Positions 9,547-19,692 of a stretch of DNA of 64,000 nt are shown piece by piece (position 1 is the stretch's first letter; each line of letters begins with the position of its first letter). The notes under the pieces were generated by a model. It was not told where the DNA came from, made no database searches, and saw only the letters and a program-made list of their open reading frames with translations. Location: contig NZ_CP006965.1 of assembly GCF_000517445.1 (NCBI RefSeq), forward strand, positions 124,001-188,000, in the 5' to 3' direction. This DNA comes from Thermococcus paralvinellae (GTDB lineage Archaea; Methanobacteriota_B; Thermococci; Thermococcales; Thermococcaceae). The translations under genes and the position numbers were made by a program.

Positions 9547-10136
9547 TGTTGGTTCTTAGAGATTTTAGGAAGCAAGAGCTTGAAGATTTGGCGGTTTCGT
9601 ATATAGTGCTGCTAATTCTGTTTTCAAACTTTGAGCTAAAGAACATGCCCTATGTTGCTTTAGCTGTTTTTACGGCTTTTGTTTTTCATGAATTGGCTCA
9701 CAGGCAGGTTGCAAAGAAATATGGCTATATAGCGTTCTACAAGCGATGGGACACTGGGATTGTAATAGCTCTCTTGCTCGGTATAGTAGGGAAGGTAATA
9801 TTTGGTCATGCAATATTTTTTGCCGCATTAGGTGCTGTTTACATCTATGCGCCTTATCAGTATTGGGAAGATAAAGAAGCAGAGGGATGGATAAGCTTAT
9901 CTGGACCTTTGACAAACATAATAGTTGGAATAGTTGCTTTAATTTTGCTGAAGACGTTATCACTTCCACTTCATGCAATGATATCCTTATTCTACACTGC
10001 TATAGTGAACTTCTGGATAGCGTTCTTCAACCTTTTGCCGTTTCCACCTCTCGATGGCTACAAAGTTCTCAAGTGGAACGCTGGTTATTGGGCTGTTGCA
10101 ATTGGGGTAGCGTATATTCTGAGGTCTCTGGTTTGA
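9546..10136 (+). CDS. Site-2-protease-type M50 membrane metallopeptidase
   Basis: A 196-residue integral membrane protein with about five or six membrane segments. The zinc motif HELAH (48-52) lies inside a membrane helix, and NLLPFPPLDGYK near the C-terminus supplies the third ligand aspartate, so it is an intramembrane zinc protease of the M50 family. There is no PDZ or CBS domain. Its start overlaps the KH gene, and the substrate is unknown. Coupling of an RNA-binding protein to a membrane protease is unusual. Confidence 0.88.
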   Translation: MLVLRDFRKQELEDLAVSYIVLLILFSNFELKNMPYVALAVFTAFVFHELAHRQVAKKYGYIAFYKRWDTGIVIALLLGIVGKVIFGHAIFFAALGAVYIYAPYQYWEDKEAEGWISLSGPLTNIIVGIVALILLKTLSLPLHAMISLFYTAIVNFWIAFFNLLPFPPLDGYKVLKWNAGYWAVAIGVAYILRSLV

Positions 10137-10144
10137 TTTCTTTT

Positions 10145-10161
10145 TAACACTTTCAGTGATA
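10145..10161 (+). promoter_or_regulatory. Thermococcales glycolytic motif (TGM) before pgi
   Basis: TAACAC-TTTCA-GTGATA differs at one base from the known consensus TATCAC-N5-GTGATA bound by the TrmB-like regulator (Tgr/TrmBL1). It lies upstream of the AT-rich TATA candidate at about 10170-10183, the position associated with activation rather than repression. Confidence 0.6.
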
Positions 10162-10215
10162 CACAAGGGAAAAATTAAAATACTTTCTGCATAAGCTATA
10201 TTAGAGGTGATGCTG

Positions 10216-10785
10216 ATGTACAAAGAGCCTTTTGGAGTTAAGCTTGATTTTGAAACTGGAATAATTGAAAATGCCAAAAAGCTAGTGAGAAAGCTGAGCG
10301 ACATGAAAGGGTATTTCCTTGATGAGGAGGCATGGAAAGAGCTTGTAGAAAAGGAAGACCCAGTTGTCTATGAGGTCTATGCAATTGAGCAGGAGGAGAA
10401 AGAGGGGGATTTGAACTTTGCAACAACTGTTCTCTATCCAGGAAAAGTTGGAAAGGAATTCTTCTTCACAAAGGGTCACTATCATGCAAAGGCTGATAGA
10501 GCAGAAATATACTTTGCTTTGAAAGGAAAAGGTGGCATGCTCTTGCAGACACCGGAGGGAGATGCGAAGTTTATTGAAATGGAGCCCGGGACAATAGTTT
10601 ATGTTCCACCCTATTGGGCTCACAGGACAGTTAATACCGGAAATGAACCCTTTATCTTCTTGGCTATCTATCCAGCTGATGCTGGTCATGACTACGGAAC
10701 GATAAAGGAGAAGGGCTTTTCAAAGATAGTTGTTGAGGAAGATGGGAAAGTAGTCGTTAAAGACAATCCAAAGTGGAAGGAGTGA
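10216..10785 (+). CDS. pgiA: Cupin-type phosphoglucose isomerase
   Basis: Interconverts glucose 6-phosphate and fructose 6-phosphate in the modified Embden-Meyerhof pathway. The 189-residue single cupin domain has the metal-binding motif GHYHAKADRAE and a later histidine in PPYWAHRTVN. From memory it is near-identical in layout to the characterised Pyrococcus furiosus enzyme, including MYKEPFG at the start. ATG 10216 follows GAGGTGAT; GTG 10207 and ATG 10210 overlap that site. A TGM-like operator lies at 10145-10161. ADP-glucokinase, the preceding step of the pathway, is encoded about 1 kb downstream. Confidence 0.96.
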   Translation: MYKEPFGVKLDFETGIIENAKKLVRKLSDMKGYFLDEEAWKELVEKEDPVVYEVYAIEQEEKEGDLNFATTVLYPGKVGKEFFFTKGHYHAKADRAEIYFALKGKGGMLLQTPEGDAKFIEMEPGTIVYVPPYWAHRTVNTGNEPFIFLAIYPADAGHDYGTIKEKGFSKIVVEEDGKVVVKDNPKWKE

Positions 10786-10913
10786 ACTGTTTTGCTCTAA
10801 ATTTTTCTTACTTTTTACCTAGGGCTATAGTTAAATTGCTAATATAACAGAAATATTTATATTATGACTTCTGCATTTAGTATTAATGAAACTTTCTCTT
10901 TGGGGGGAAATGA

Positions 10914-11006
10914 ATGCGAAGAAGAATAGTAAGTTTGATTATTGGAGTTTTGTTTTTGATTGGCTTATCACAGAATAGCAAAATTTCAGCAGATTATGCA
11001 TTATGA
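10914..11006 (+). CDS. Possible small secreted or membrane peptide (30 residues)
   Basis: This frame reads MRRRIVSLIIGVLFLIGL, then a polar end with stop at 11006. It looks like a signal peptide or a single membrane segment. A TATA box (ATTTATATTA, about 10853-10862) predicts transcription from about 10885 and a G-run (10902-10907) precedes the start, so it would be the first frame of the transcript leading to the secreted protein at 11025. It may be a real micro-protein or the decayed 5' end of a gene. Nothing else is recognisable between 10786 and 11025. Confidence 0.35.
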   Translation: MRRRIVSLIIGVLFLIGLSQNSKISADYAL

Positions 11007-11024
11007 ATACAGGGGGTATAGTCC

Positions 11025-11674
11025 ATGAAAAAGTTAATGGTAGCATTGGTTTTTGTGTTTATTATACTTTTGCCTCTAAGTTACTCTTACTTAACCTATA
11101 AACCACCGTCAATTGACAAAATGAAAGATGAATTGGATTTGATAGCCTCTAAGGATATTGTTTGCAGTGAGACGGGTAAACTAATAAATCCCAACTTAAC
11201 AATAGTGTATTATCACGAAGTTAAGAAAATTGGAAGCAATTACATTGTTTATAAAGATGCGAATTTTTCAACAGGACGTAGGCTTCAACTATACTTAACT
11301 TAACTATAAACAAAGGTAGGTACTCAGGATATATCCTAGTGAATAACACTGAGAAATATCCCTTAACAGATTCCAACTTTAAAGAATTCTATTTGATTCC
11401 TCTTCAAGAATACATTTCCTATATCGAGAATAATGGATGCATAATTGGATGGAAACGTGGACTCTCAAAGTTAACTGATGTTAAAGTTGTGTCTCCATCA
11501 CGTCTTCAGTCTCTTACGGGTGTTAGAGAATATAGGTTTACTGCAAAATGGGGAAGTGCCAATGTTGAAATAACGACAACATCGGAGGGTATCCCTATAA
11601 AAATTGTTCAGAGATTTCCTGAGGGTTCATATATAGTATCAAGGCTATGCCTAATTAATGATGAGTCGGGTTAG
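11025..11674 (+). pseudogene. Secreted or membrane-anchored protein of unknown function, broken by a one-base frameshift
   Basis: ATG 11025 begins a signal peptide or anchor (MKKLMVALVFVFIILLPLS). The frame stops after 92 codons at about 11303. The protein clearly continues in another frame, open from 11282 as ASTILNLTINKGRYSGYILV to a stop at 11674. Adding one G at the GG of 11281-11282 would join them into a protein of about 216 residues rich in predicted beta strands. No family is recognised. The defect may be an assembly error or real inactivation. Confidence 0.65.
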
Positions 11675-11747
11675 TCTTTTTAGGTTCTTATTTTTTCCTC
11701 GAGATATCTAGACCATAACCTTTAATTATTTTTGTTCTTTGTAGTAA

Positions 11748-13166
<1,419 letters not shown>

Positions 13167-13183
13167 TTTCTTTTTCTTCTTTG

Positions 13184-13208
13184 GTAAATTTTATATACGC
13201 AAATTTAC
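13184..13208 (+). promoter_or_regulatory. Inverted repeat enclosing the TATA box of the mannosylglycerate operon
   Basis: GTAAATTT (13184-13191) and AAATTTAC (13201-13208) form a perfect 8-base inverted repeat with a 9-base spacer. The TATA element TTTTATATA lies inside the repeat, so a protein bound here would block TBP. The predicted transcript start is about 13220. Confidence 0.5.
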
Positions 13209-13290
13209 TAATAATTCATGGAGTTTAATTTACAGTTTAAAGGGTCTTGATGGGATTTCATTTTGTTCTAATCATCTGGAGGTGATAATT

Positions 13291-14475
13291 ATGCTTTTAG
13301 AAGCTCCCGTTTACAAGGAAATATTTGGAGCTGTTAAGATTTATGAGCTGCAAAAGCTCCTCAAAATGGACACTGAGACAGAGGAAGTGCCGATGTTTAC
13401 TGTCATGAACATTCCGAGGGAGGACATTTACCGCACACTGGGAGAGATGGCAGTTGTTGTTCCAATGAAAAACGAAAAGCTTCATTTAGTTGATGGTGTC
13501 CTCAAGGCAATACCTCACAAGTGCCCTATAATCATAGTCTCAAACAGCAAAAGGGAAGGTCCTAACAGGTATAGGCAAGAAGTGGACTTAGTCAGGCACT
13601 TCTACAATTTGACTCACTCAAAGATTATCATGGTTCACCAAAAGGATTCTGGAATAGCCAAGGCATTTGAAAAAGTTGGCTATACTGAAATACTTGATGG
13701 GAAGGGAAATGTTAGGAGTGGCAAGGGTGAAGGAATGGTCATTGGAATTTTACTTGCAAAAGCTATTGGTGCAAAATACGTAGGATTTGTTGATGCCGAT
13801 AACTACATTCCTGGAGCTGTTAATGAATATGTAAAAGACTATGCCGCTGGCTTTCTCATGAGCGAGAGTGAATACACGATGGTTCGCCTTCACTGGAGGC
13901 ATAAGCCTAAAGTTACAAAGGGTAGCTTATATTTCAAGAAATGGGGAAGGGTAAGTGAAATTACAAACCGCTACCTCAATCAGCTAATCAGTGAACAAAC
14001 TACCTTTGAGACTACAATAATGGTCACTGGCAATGCTGGAGAGCATGCAATGACCATGAAGCTGGCTGAGATAATGCCATTCTCAACTGGTTACTCAATA
14101 GAGCCATATGAGATAGTTTATCTTCTTGAGAGATTTGGAAGATGGGAAGGGGTTGAGGAGTATCAAGATGTCTTTGATCAGGGGATTGAGATATTCCAAA
14201 TTGAAACTCTCAATCCACACTTTCATGAAGATAAGGGACAGAGACATGTAAAGGAAATGATTTTGATGTCTCTGGCAACCGTTTATCACTCGACTTTGGC
14301 TTCAGAAAGTCTCAAGAAAAGGATACTAGAAGATTTGAGGATGCATGGCATAATAGGGGAAAGTGAAGAACCACCAAGGCCAATTGTAATGCCTCCGATT
14401 AAAGACATTGATATCAAAAAATGGATGAGAATTGTTGAGAACAACTCTGAAACCTTACTCAAACTTGGTCTGTAG
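13291..14475 (+). CDS. mpgS: Mannosyl-3-phosphoglycerate synthase
   Basis: Transfers mannose from GDP-mannose to 3-phosphoglycerate, the first committed step of mannosylglycerate, a compatible solute of salt- and heat-stressed hyperthermophiles. The 394-residue GT55 enzyme shows the nucleotide-sugar motif [15 protein letters not shown] and the family N-terminus [23 protein letters not shown] 13291 follows GGAGGTGAT. It heads the run mpgS-mpgP-manC-phosphomannomutase, which matches the gene order known for Pyrococcus horikoshii. A palindrome enclosing its TATA box may control it. Confidence 0.95.
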   Translation: MLLEAPVYKEIFGAVKIYELQKLLKMDTETEEVPMFTVMNIPREDIYRTLGEMAVVVPMKNEKLHLVDGVLKAIPHKCPIIIVSNSKREGPNRYRQEVDLVRHFYNLTHSKIIMVHQKDSGIAKAFEKVGYTEILDGKGNVRSGKGEGMVIGILLAKAIGAKYVGFVDADNYIPGAVNEYVKDYAAGFLMSESEYTMVRLHWRHKPKVTKGSLYFKKWGRVSEITNRYLNQLISEQTTFETTIMVTGNAGEHAMTMKLAEIMPFSTGYSIEPYEIVYLLERFGRWEGVEEYQDVFDQGIEIFQIETLNPHFHEDKGQRHVKEMILMSLATVYHSTLASESLKKRILEDLRMHGIIGESEEPPRPIVMPPIKDIDIKKWMRIVENNSETLLKLGL

Positions 14476-14483
14476 GTGATTAA

Positions 14484-15221
14484 ATGAGAGTGATATTCCT
14501 TGATCTTGATAAGACTCTAATTAGAGATGACTACTCTCCAGAACCAGCTAAAGCTGTAATTGATGAACTGAAAAGAAGAGGCTTTAAGATAATCTTTAAT
14601 TCGTCAAAAACCAGAGCTGAACAGGAGTACTACCGGAAAGCGTTAGATGTTGATGATCCTTTCATAGTGGAGACTGGAAGTGCAATATATATTCCAAAGA
14701 AACATTTCCCATTCAGTTTCAATTTTACGAGGGAAGTAGGAAAGTACTTTGTAATGGAACTCGGTGGGAAATATGACGTCATTAAACAAGTGCTTGATGA
14801 GCTCAGCGAAGAGTTTGGCTTAAAATACTATGGAAATTCAAGTATTGAAGAGGTTATGGAGTTCACAGGGCTTCCGAGACATTTAGCAGAGCTTGCAATG
14901 ATGAGAGAATACTCGGAAACTATCTTTCGTTGGAGGGATGAACAGTTCATTGAAGCAATTAAATCTAAAGGTCTTAAGGTTTCAAAGGGAAGCAGATTTT
15001 ACAACGTTCATGGAAATACAGACAAAGGAAAAGCAGCGCACTTTTTGCTCCTCCTTTACTCCAAGTTTTTTGGAGATGTAGAAGCATATGCCGTTGGCGA
15101 TGGACTAAATGACTTTCCCATGTTTGAAGTTGTTGATAAAGCCTTCATAGTTGGAAATCTGAAACATCCAAATGCTGTGAATATAAATTCAATAGAAGAG
15201 CTGCTGGAGGTGGTAAAATGA
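14484..15221 (+). CDS. mpgP: Mannosyl-3-phosphoglycerate phosphatase
   Basis: Removes phosphate from mannosyl-3-phosphoglycerate to give mannosylglycerate. It is a 245-residue HAD-superfamily phosphatase with motif I DLDKTL (6-11), motif II serine in IIFNSSKTR, and motif [12 protein letters not shown] near the C-terminus. The cap region is of the Cof/MPGP type. It starts 8 bases after mpgS and its stop overlaps the manC ATG by four bases, so the genes are translated together. Confidence 0.95.
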   Translation: MRVIFLDLDKTLIRDDYSPEPAKAVIDELKRRGFKIIFNSSKTRAEQEYYRKALDVDDPFIVETGSAIYIPKKHFPFSFNFTREVGKYFVMELGGKYDVIKQVLDELSEEFGLKYYGNSSIEEVMEFTGLPRHLAELAMMREYSETIFRWRDEQFIEAIKSKGLKVSKGSRFYNVHGNTDKGKAAHFLLLLYSKFFGDVEAYAVGDGLNDFPMFEVVDKAFIVGNLKHPNAVNINSIEELLEVVK

Positions 15222-16600
15222 AAACGCTGATATTAGCTGGAGGAAAAGGAACTCGTTTATGGCCACTAAGTAGAGAATTAATGCCAAAACAATTTATAAG
15301 GATATTTGATGATACTTCGCTCTTTCAAAAGACAATAGAAAGAGCTTTGCTTTTCTCAAAACCCAAGGAAATTTTTATAGTAACTAATAAGGAGTATCGC
15401 TTTAGAGTTTTTGATGAACTTAGGGATATGGGCATAGAGATTCCAAAGGAAAATGTTCTTCTCGAGCCAATAGGGAAGAACACCCTTCCAGCAATTTACT
15501 GGGGGCTGAAAACCATTCATGAGAACTTTGGAAAATCGAAGGTCGCTGTTTTGCCATCGGACCATTTAATTGATATAAATGAAAAATACATTAAAGCATT
15601 TAAAACAGCAGAAAAGCTTGCTGAGAACTACTTTGTAACATTTGGAATCAAACCTACAAAGCCCCATACTGGCTACGGTTACATAAAGCCCGGAGAGAAA
15701 TTGGAAGGCGGTTATAAAGTTGCCGAATTTAAAGAAAAACCGGACTTAGAGACTGCGAAAAAGTATGTTGAGGAGGGCTACTACTGGAACAGTGGAATGT
15801 TCATGTTTGACACAGAACTTTTCATTGAAGAGGTCAAAAGATTAGCTCCAGAAATCTACAATGCATTTGAAGAGGCCAAAAGCATCGAGGAAGCTTATGA
15901 ATTAGTTCCAGACATCTCAGTTGATTACGGGATCATGGAAAAGACTGACAAAGCCGCAGTTGTGCCATTGAATGTTTATTGGAACGATTTAGGAAGCTTT
16001 GATGCAATCTACGATGCATTCGAGAAAGATGAGAACGGGAATGCAGTTAAGATTAGAGGATTAAAGGCAGATTACATAGGAATAGACTCAAAGAATAATC
16101 TCATCATGACCGAGCGCTTAACGGCAACAGTAGGAGTGAAGGACTTAATCATAATTGACACTGGAGATGCACTGCTCGTTGCTCACAGAGGAGAAAGCCA
16201 GAAGGTTAAGGAGGTCTACAAGAAGCTCAAAGAGAAAGGCGACGAAAGGGTCATCGTTCACAGAACGGCTTACAGACCTTGGGGAAGCTATACTGTCCTT
16301 GAAGAAGGAGATCGCTACAAAATCAAGCGCTTGACAGTTCTACCTGGCAAAAAATTGAGCCTCCAGATGCACTATCACCGCTCAGAGCACTGGGTCGTTG
16401 TTAGGGGAACAGCAAAGGTCATAGTTGGAGATAAGGAAATCCTTTTGAGACCTGGCGAAAGTACATTCATCCCTGCTGGGGTTAAACATAGATTAGAGAA
16501 CCCTGGGAAAGTAGTTTTGGAAGTCATTGAGACCCAGATAGGCGAGTATCTTGGGGAAGATGACATAGTAAGGTTCCAAGATGACTTTGGAAGGGATTGA
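15218..16600 (+). CDS. manC: Mannose-1-phosphate guanylyltransferase / mannose-6-phosphate isomerase (bifunctional)
   Basis: Makes GDP-mannose from mannose 1-phosphate and GTP; the C-terminal cupin domain is of the mannose-6-phosphate isomerase type. The 460-residue protein has the nucleotidyltransferase signature [19 protein letters not shown] at the N-terminus, FKEKPD, and the cupin motif [15 protein letters not shown] with [10 protein letters not shown] near the end. It supplies the sugar donor for mpgS and overlaps mpgP by ATGA. GDP-mannose may also feed surface glycans. Confidence 0.94.
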   Translation: MKTLILAGGKGTRLWPLSRELMPKQFIRIFDDTSLFQKTIERALLFSKPKEIFIVTNKEYRFRVFDELRDMGIEIPKENVLLEPIGKNTLPAIYWGLKTIHENFGKSKVAVLPSDHLIDINEKYIKAFKTAEKLAENYFVTFGIKPTKPHTGYGYIKPGEKLEGGYKVAEFKEKPDLETAKKYVEEGYYWNSGMFMFDTELFIEEVKRLAPEIYNAFEEAKSIEEAYELVPDISVDYGIMEKTDKAAVVPLNVYWNDLGSFDAIYDAFEKDENGNAVKIRGLKADYIGIDSKNNLIMTERLTATVGVKDLIIIDTGDALLVAHRGESQKVKEVYKKLKEKGDERVIVHRTAYRPWGSYTVLEEGDRYKIKRLTVLPGKKLSLQMHYHRSEHWVVVRGTAKVIVGDKEILLRPGESTFIPAGVKHRLENPGKVVLEVIETQIGEYLGEDDIVRFQDDFGRD

Positions 16601-16670
16601 GGTGGAGCTTTTTTGCTTTTAGCCTTTTTATAAACATTAAAATCTAAGAAACTGCGAAAAGGTGGTGGAA

Positions 16671-18044
16671 ATGGGAAAGCTGTTTGGAACATTTGGAGTC
16701 AGGGGAATCGCAAATGAAAAGATAACTCCCGAATTTGCTCTCAAGATAGGAATGGCATTTGGGACTCTATTAAAAAGAGAACAGCCGGACAAGGGACTTT
16801 GGGTTGTTGTGGGAAGAGACACAAGAGTGAGCGGTGAAATGTTGAAAAATGCTCTAATCTCTGGGCTTTTAAGTGTTGGAATAAATGTTATTGATGTGGA
16901 TATTGCTCCAACTCCTGCAATTCAGTTCGCATGCAGATACTTTGGAGTCGATGGTGGGGCTGTGATTACTGCATCTCACAATCCTCCGGAATACAATGGG
17001 ATTAAGCTCTTAGAGCCAAATGGATTGGGCTTAAAGAAGGAGAGAGAAGCAATTGTAGAAGATCTATTCTTCAAGGAAGAGTTTGATAGAGCAGAATGGA
17101 ACGAAATTGGTCGTTTGGAGAAAAGGGACATAATAAGACCCTACATTGATGCAATAAAGTCTAAGGTTGACGTGGAGGCAATAAAGAAGAGGAAGCCCTT
17201 TGTAGTGGTTGACACTTCAAATGGTGCTGGCTCGTTAGTTTTGCCTTACCTACTTAGGGAGCTTGGCTGTAAGGTTGTCAGCGTGAATGCTCATCCAGAT
17301 GGGCACTTCCCAGCAAGAAATCCTGAGCCAAACGAAGAGAACCTTCAAGGATTCATGAAGATTGTCAAAGCATTAGGGGCAGATTTTGGTGTGGCTCAAG
17401 ACGGAGATGCAGACCGTTCAGTGTTCATTGATGAAAATGGAAACTTCATTCAGGGAGACAAAACGTTTGCTCTCGTTGTTAAGGCAATGCTTCAAGAGCA
17501 TGGTGGAGGCTTGGTTGTTACAACAATAGCAACCTCACACATAATTGATGAGCTTGCAAAGCAGTACAATGGAAAAGTTCTCAAGACAAAGGTTGGTGAT
17601 TTGATAGTTTCAAGGGCTTTGCTCGAGCACAATGGTTTGGTCGGCGGAGAAGAGAACGGTGGTGTAATTTTCCCAGACCATGTCTTAGGCAGAGATGGAG
17701 CAATGACTGTGGCAAAGATAGTTGAAATCTTTGCAAAGAGCGGAAAGAAGTTCAGTGAGCTTATAAACGAGCTTCCCAAGTTCTATCAGGTGAAAACAAA
17801 GAGACACATTGAGGGCGATAGGTATGCAATAGTTGAAAAAGTTGCTAAAATTGCAGAGCGGAAGGGCTTTAGAATTGACACAACCGATGGAACAAAGATT
17901 CTCTTTGACGATGGCTGGGTTTTAGTTAGGGCAAGCGGAACAGAGCCGATAATAAGAATTTTCGCAGAGGCAAGGAGTGAAGAAAAGGCTAAAGAATATC
18001 TTAATTTGGGACTGAGTCTTTTGGATGAGGCTTTGAAGGATTAA
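16671..18044 (+). CDS. manB: Phosphomannomutase / phosphoglucomutase
   Basis: Interconverts hexose 6- and 1-phosphates and provides mannose 1-phosphate for manC. The 457-residue alpha-D-phosphohexomutase has the phosphoserine loop TASHNPPEYNG, the metal loop DGDADR, the sugar loop GGEENGG and the phosphate-binding loop RASGTEP. ATG 16671 follows GGTGG; the upstream in-frame codons overlap that site. A TATA-like CTTTTTATAAAC (about 16622-16633) suggests its own promoter in addition to read-through from the mpg operon. Specificity between mannose, glucose and glucosamine forms is not certain. Confidence 0.9.
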   Translation: MGKLFGTFGVRGIANEKITPEFALKIGMAFGTLLKREQPDKGLWVVVGRDTRVSGEMLKNALISGLLSVGINVIDVDIAPTPAIQFACRYFGVDGGAVITASHNPPEYNGIKLLEPNGLGLKKEREAIVEDLFFKEEFDRAEWNEIGRLEKRDIIRPYIDAIKSKVDVEAIKKRKPFVVVDTSNGAGSLVLPYLLRELGCKVVSVNAHPDGHFPARNPEPNEENLQGFMKIVKALGADFGVAQDGDADRSVFIDENGNFIQGDKTFALVVKAMLQEHGGGLVVTTIATSHIIDELAKQYNGKVLKTKVGDLIVSRALLEHNGLVGGEENGGVIFPDHVLGRDGAMTVAKIVEIFAKSGKKFSELINELPKFYQVKTKRHIEGDRYAIVEKVAKIAERKGFRIDTTDGTKILFDDGWVLVRASGTEPIIRIFAEARSEEKAKEYLNLGLSLLDEALKD

Positions 18045-18130
18045 TTTTTTGCAAACTTTTTTTATTCTACCAAAAACTTTTAGGGCGTATAATCAAATCT
18101 TTTTTCATATATTGTGGGGGAGGGAATTCA

Positions 18131-18613
18131 ATGAATGTGACTACTGTATTTATAAATGCTTTAGCTGTTGTATGTCTGGTTTTTGCTTTAATAAAGGACC
18201 CTGCAAAAACAAAACAAGCACTAAAGATGGCAGTGATCTCATTCTTTAGAATCTTCCCAACTGTTTTGGCCATAATAATCATTATAGGCTTGCTTTCTGG
18301 TTTCGTGCCAGAAAGTCAAATCTCTAAGATTGTCGGTGAAAACGCGGGGTTTAAAGGAGTGCTCACTGTTGCATTTTTGGGAGCAATACTCCATATCCCT
18401 TCGTTGATATCCTTCCCGTTGGCAGCATCTCTCCTTGAAAAAGGGGCTTCGATTACCTCAGTTGCTGTCTTTATAACCACGCTGACAATGATTGGAATGG
18501 TCACTTTGCCTCTTGAAATAAGGATATTGGGGAAAAAGCTGGCGTTGCTTAGAAATGGGTTGAGCTTTATCATTGCAATTATCATCGGGCTTATCATGGG
18601 GGCGATATTATGA
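18131..18613 (+). CDS. DUF318/ArsP-type permease, first half-length subunit
   Basis: A 160-residue protein of about four or five membrane segments. It has the repeat GFKGVLTVAFLGAILHIPSLISFPLAASLLEKGA, typical of half a DUF318 (YraQ/ArsP-like) permease. Its stop overlaps the ATG of a second such protein (18610), and the same motif recurs there. The pair therefore probably forms one transporter assembled from two half-size subunits, whereas relatives are often a single chain. A TATA element (TTCATATATTG, about 18102-18112) and GGGGGAGGGA precede it. The substrate is unknown. Confidence 0.8.
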   Translation: MNVTTVFINALAVVCLVFALIKDPAKTKQALKMAVISFFRIFPTVLAIIIIIGLLSGFVPESQISKIVGENAGFKGVLTVAFLGAILHIPSLISFPLAASLLEKGASITSVAVFITTLTMIGMVTLPLEIRILGKKLALLRNGLSFIIAIIIGLIMGAIL

Positions 18614-19167
18614 AAAAGATGATGTCGAAAGAGAAACAGAAAAAGGGACTCGTAAAAGATATGCTCTTTTTAGGGATTACATTAGTGATTGCAGTGGTTT
18701 TGCTATTAATGTTTCCCGAAAAGAGAGAACCCGTAATTTCATCTTCAAAAGGGTTCTTTGTGGAGATGATTCTGATACTGCCCGCCGTGATAATATTGAT
18801 GGGACTTTTTGCAGTGTTTGTTCCGAATGATGTTATCGTAAAGTATTTGGGAAGAAGTTCTGGAATAAAAGGTATATTCCTTGCTATACTCATGGGAGCA
18901 TTTCCTACAGGTCCCCTTTACGTGGCTTTTCCAATAGCCGCGGCTTTACTTAAAAAAGGCGCCCGTATCTCCAACATTATTGCATCTCTTTCAGCATGGG
19001 CATGCATCAAGATTCCTCAAGAGCTAGTGGAGCTCCAATTTCTTGGACTGAAGTTTATGATAACGAGACTCCTTTTAACTGTAGTCTTTGTAATTATCAT
19101 GGGAATAGCGATAGAACAAATAATTTTGTGGAGCGAAAAGACAAACAAACATGAACAAACTTCATGA
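18610..19167 (+). CDS. DUF318/ArsP-type permease, second half-length subunit
   Basis: A 185-residue membrane protein with a lysine-rich N-terminal cytoplasmic stretch, about four or five membrane segments and the motif GIKGIFLAILMGAFPTGPLYVAFPIAAALLKKGA, parallel to that in the preceding subunit. The two are coupled by a four-base overlap. A conserved proline-glycine pair (PTGP) replaces the HIPS of its partner, so the two halves differ in the pore-lining part. The 3' end forms one arm of a hairpin with downstream DNA. Confidence 0.8.
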   Translation: MKKMMSKEKQKKGLVKDMLFLGITLVIAVVLLLMFPEKREPVISSSKGFFVEMILILPAVIILMGLFAVFVPNDVIVKYLGRSSGIKGIFLAILMGAFPTGPLYVAFPIAAALLKKGARISNIIASLSAWACIKIPQELVELQFLGLKFMITRLLLTVVFVIIMGIAIEQIILWSEKTNKHEQTS

Positions 19168-19193
19168 AGATGTTGCAAGGAAAGTTTGTTTGT
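19141..19193 (+). terminator. Long inverted repeat at the end of the permease operon
   Basis: ACAAACAAAC (19141-19150) pairs exactly with GTTTGTTTGT (19184-19193) across a 33-base loop that itself holds the palindrome TTCATGAA. The left arm lies inside the last codons of the permease gene. It may mark the 3' end of the transcript. Archaeal termination usually relies on T-runs, so the role is uncertain. Confidence 0.35.
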
Positions 19194-19211
19194 GGGGAGA
19201 TTCTTCTCCCC
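19194..19211. terminator. Short hairpin between convergent genes
   Basis: GGGGAGA (19194-19200) and TCTCCCC (19205-19211) form a perfect 7-base stem with a 4-base loop. It stands between the permease operon and the convergent cbi operon, whose last gene ends at 19221. It could end or protect transcripts from either side. Confidence 0.4.
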
Positions 19212-19220
19212 TTTCATATC

Positions 19221-19691
19221 TCAACCGAAGAAAGCACCCATCATATCCATCTGCTCTTCACTGAAGCTTTTTACTTTGAACTCTGGCATTTCTGGGATTA
19301 ATCTCTCATAATCAGCCGGGCTTATCTTCTCAGCTTTACCCTCTTTGACTTTGAAGTACAGTCCAATTCCCTCGCTTTTGTAGGCAACTAGGAATTCTTC
19401 ACTCTCAATGTCGCTCATCTTAACAAATATTGCATTTCCACCTGTGTAAGGCTTTTTACACTTAAATGGAAAGCTTGCCGAGTTCAACATAGCATCTCCA
19501 AGAGCCATGTTTGCCTTTTTGCCGTTAATTTCTGTCCAGAACTTGACTCCCTCAAAGTCTCCCTCAACGACAATGAGGAACTTTTCTCCATCGAGTTCTA
19601 TTATTGGTGCTCCCTTCTTTTCCAAAATTTCAAAGAGCTGAGCTATTGTTTCTGCATTTTTTAAGCTTGCAACAAACCCTTCAACTTTCAT
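19221..19691 (-). CDS. Conserved protein of unknown function at the end of the cbi operon
   Basis: A 156-residue soluble protein with no recognisable family, signal or membrane segment. It contains one cysteine in FKCKKPY, a glycine pair and alternating strand patterns. Its ATG (19691) lies one base after the cbiO stop, so it is the fifth gene of the nickel/cobalt import operon. A role as a metal-responsive or transporter-associated factor is suggested by position only. The acidic C-terminus ends with several methionines (EEQMDMMGAF). Confidence 0.75.
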   Translation of the reverse strand: MKVEGFVASLKNAETIAQLFEILEKKGAPIIELDGEKFLIVVEGDFEGVKFWTEINGKKANMALGDAMLNSASFPFKCKKPYTGGNAIFVKMSDIESEEFLVAYKSEGIGLYFKVKEGKAEKISPADYERLIPEMPEFKVKSFSEEQMDMMGAFFG

Positions 19692-19692
19692 T

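Noticed and set aside
10910-10978. ATG 10910 frame before the 30-residue peptide
   Set aside because: It stops after 22 codons without a hydrophobic core; the ATG at 10914 gives a more credible signal-like peptide.
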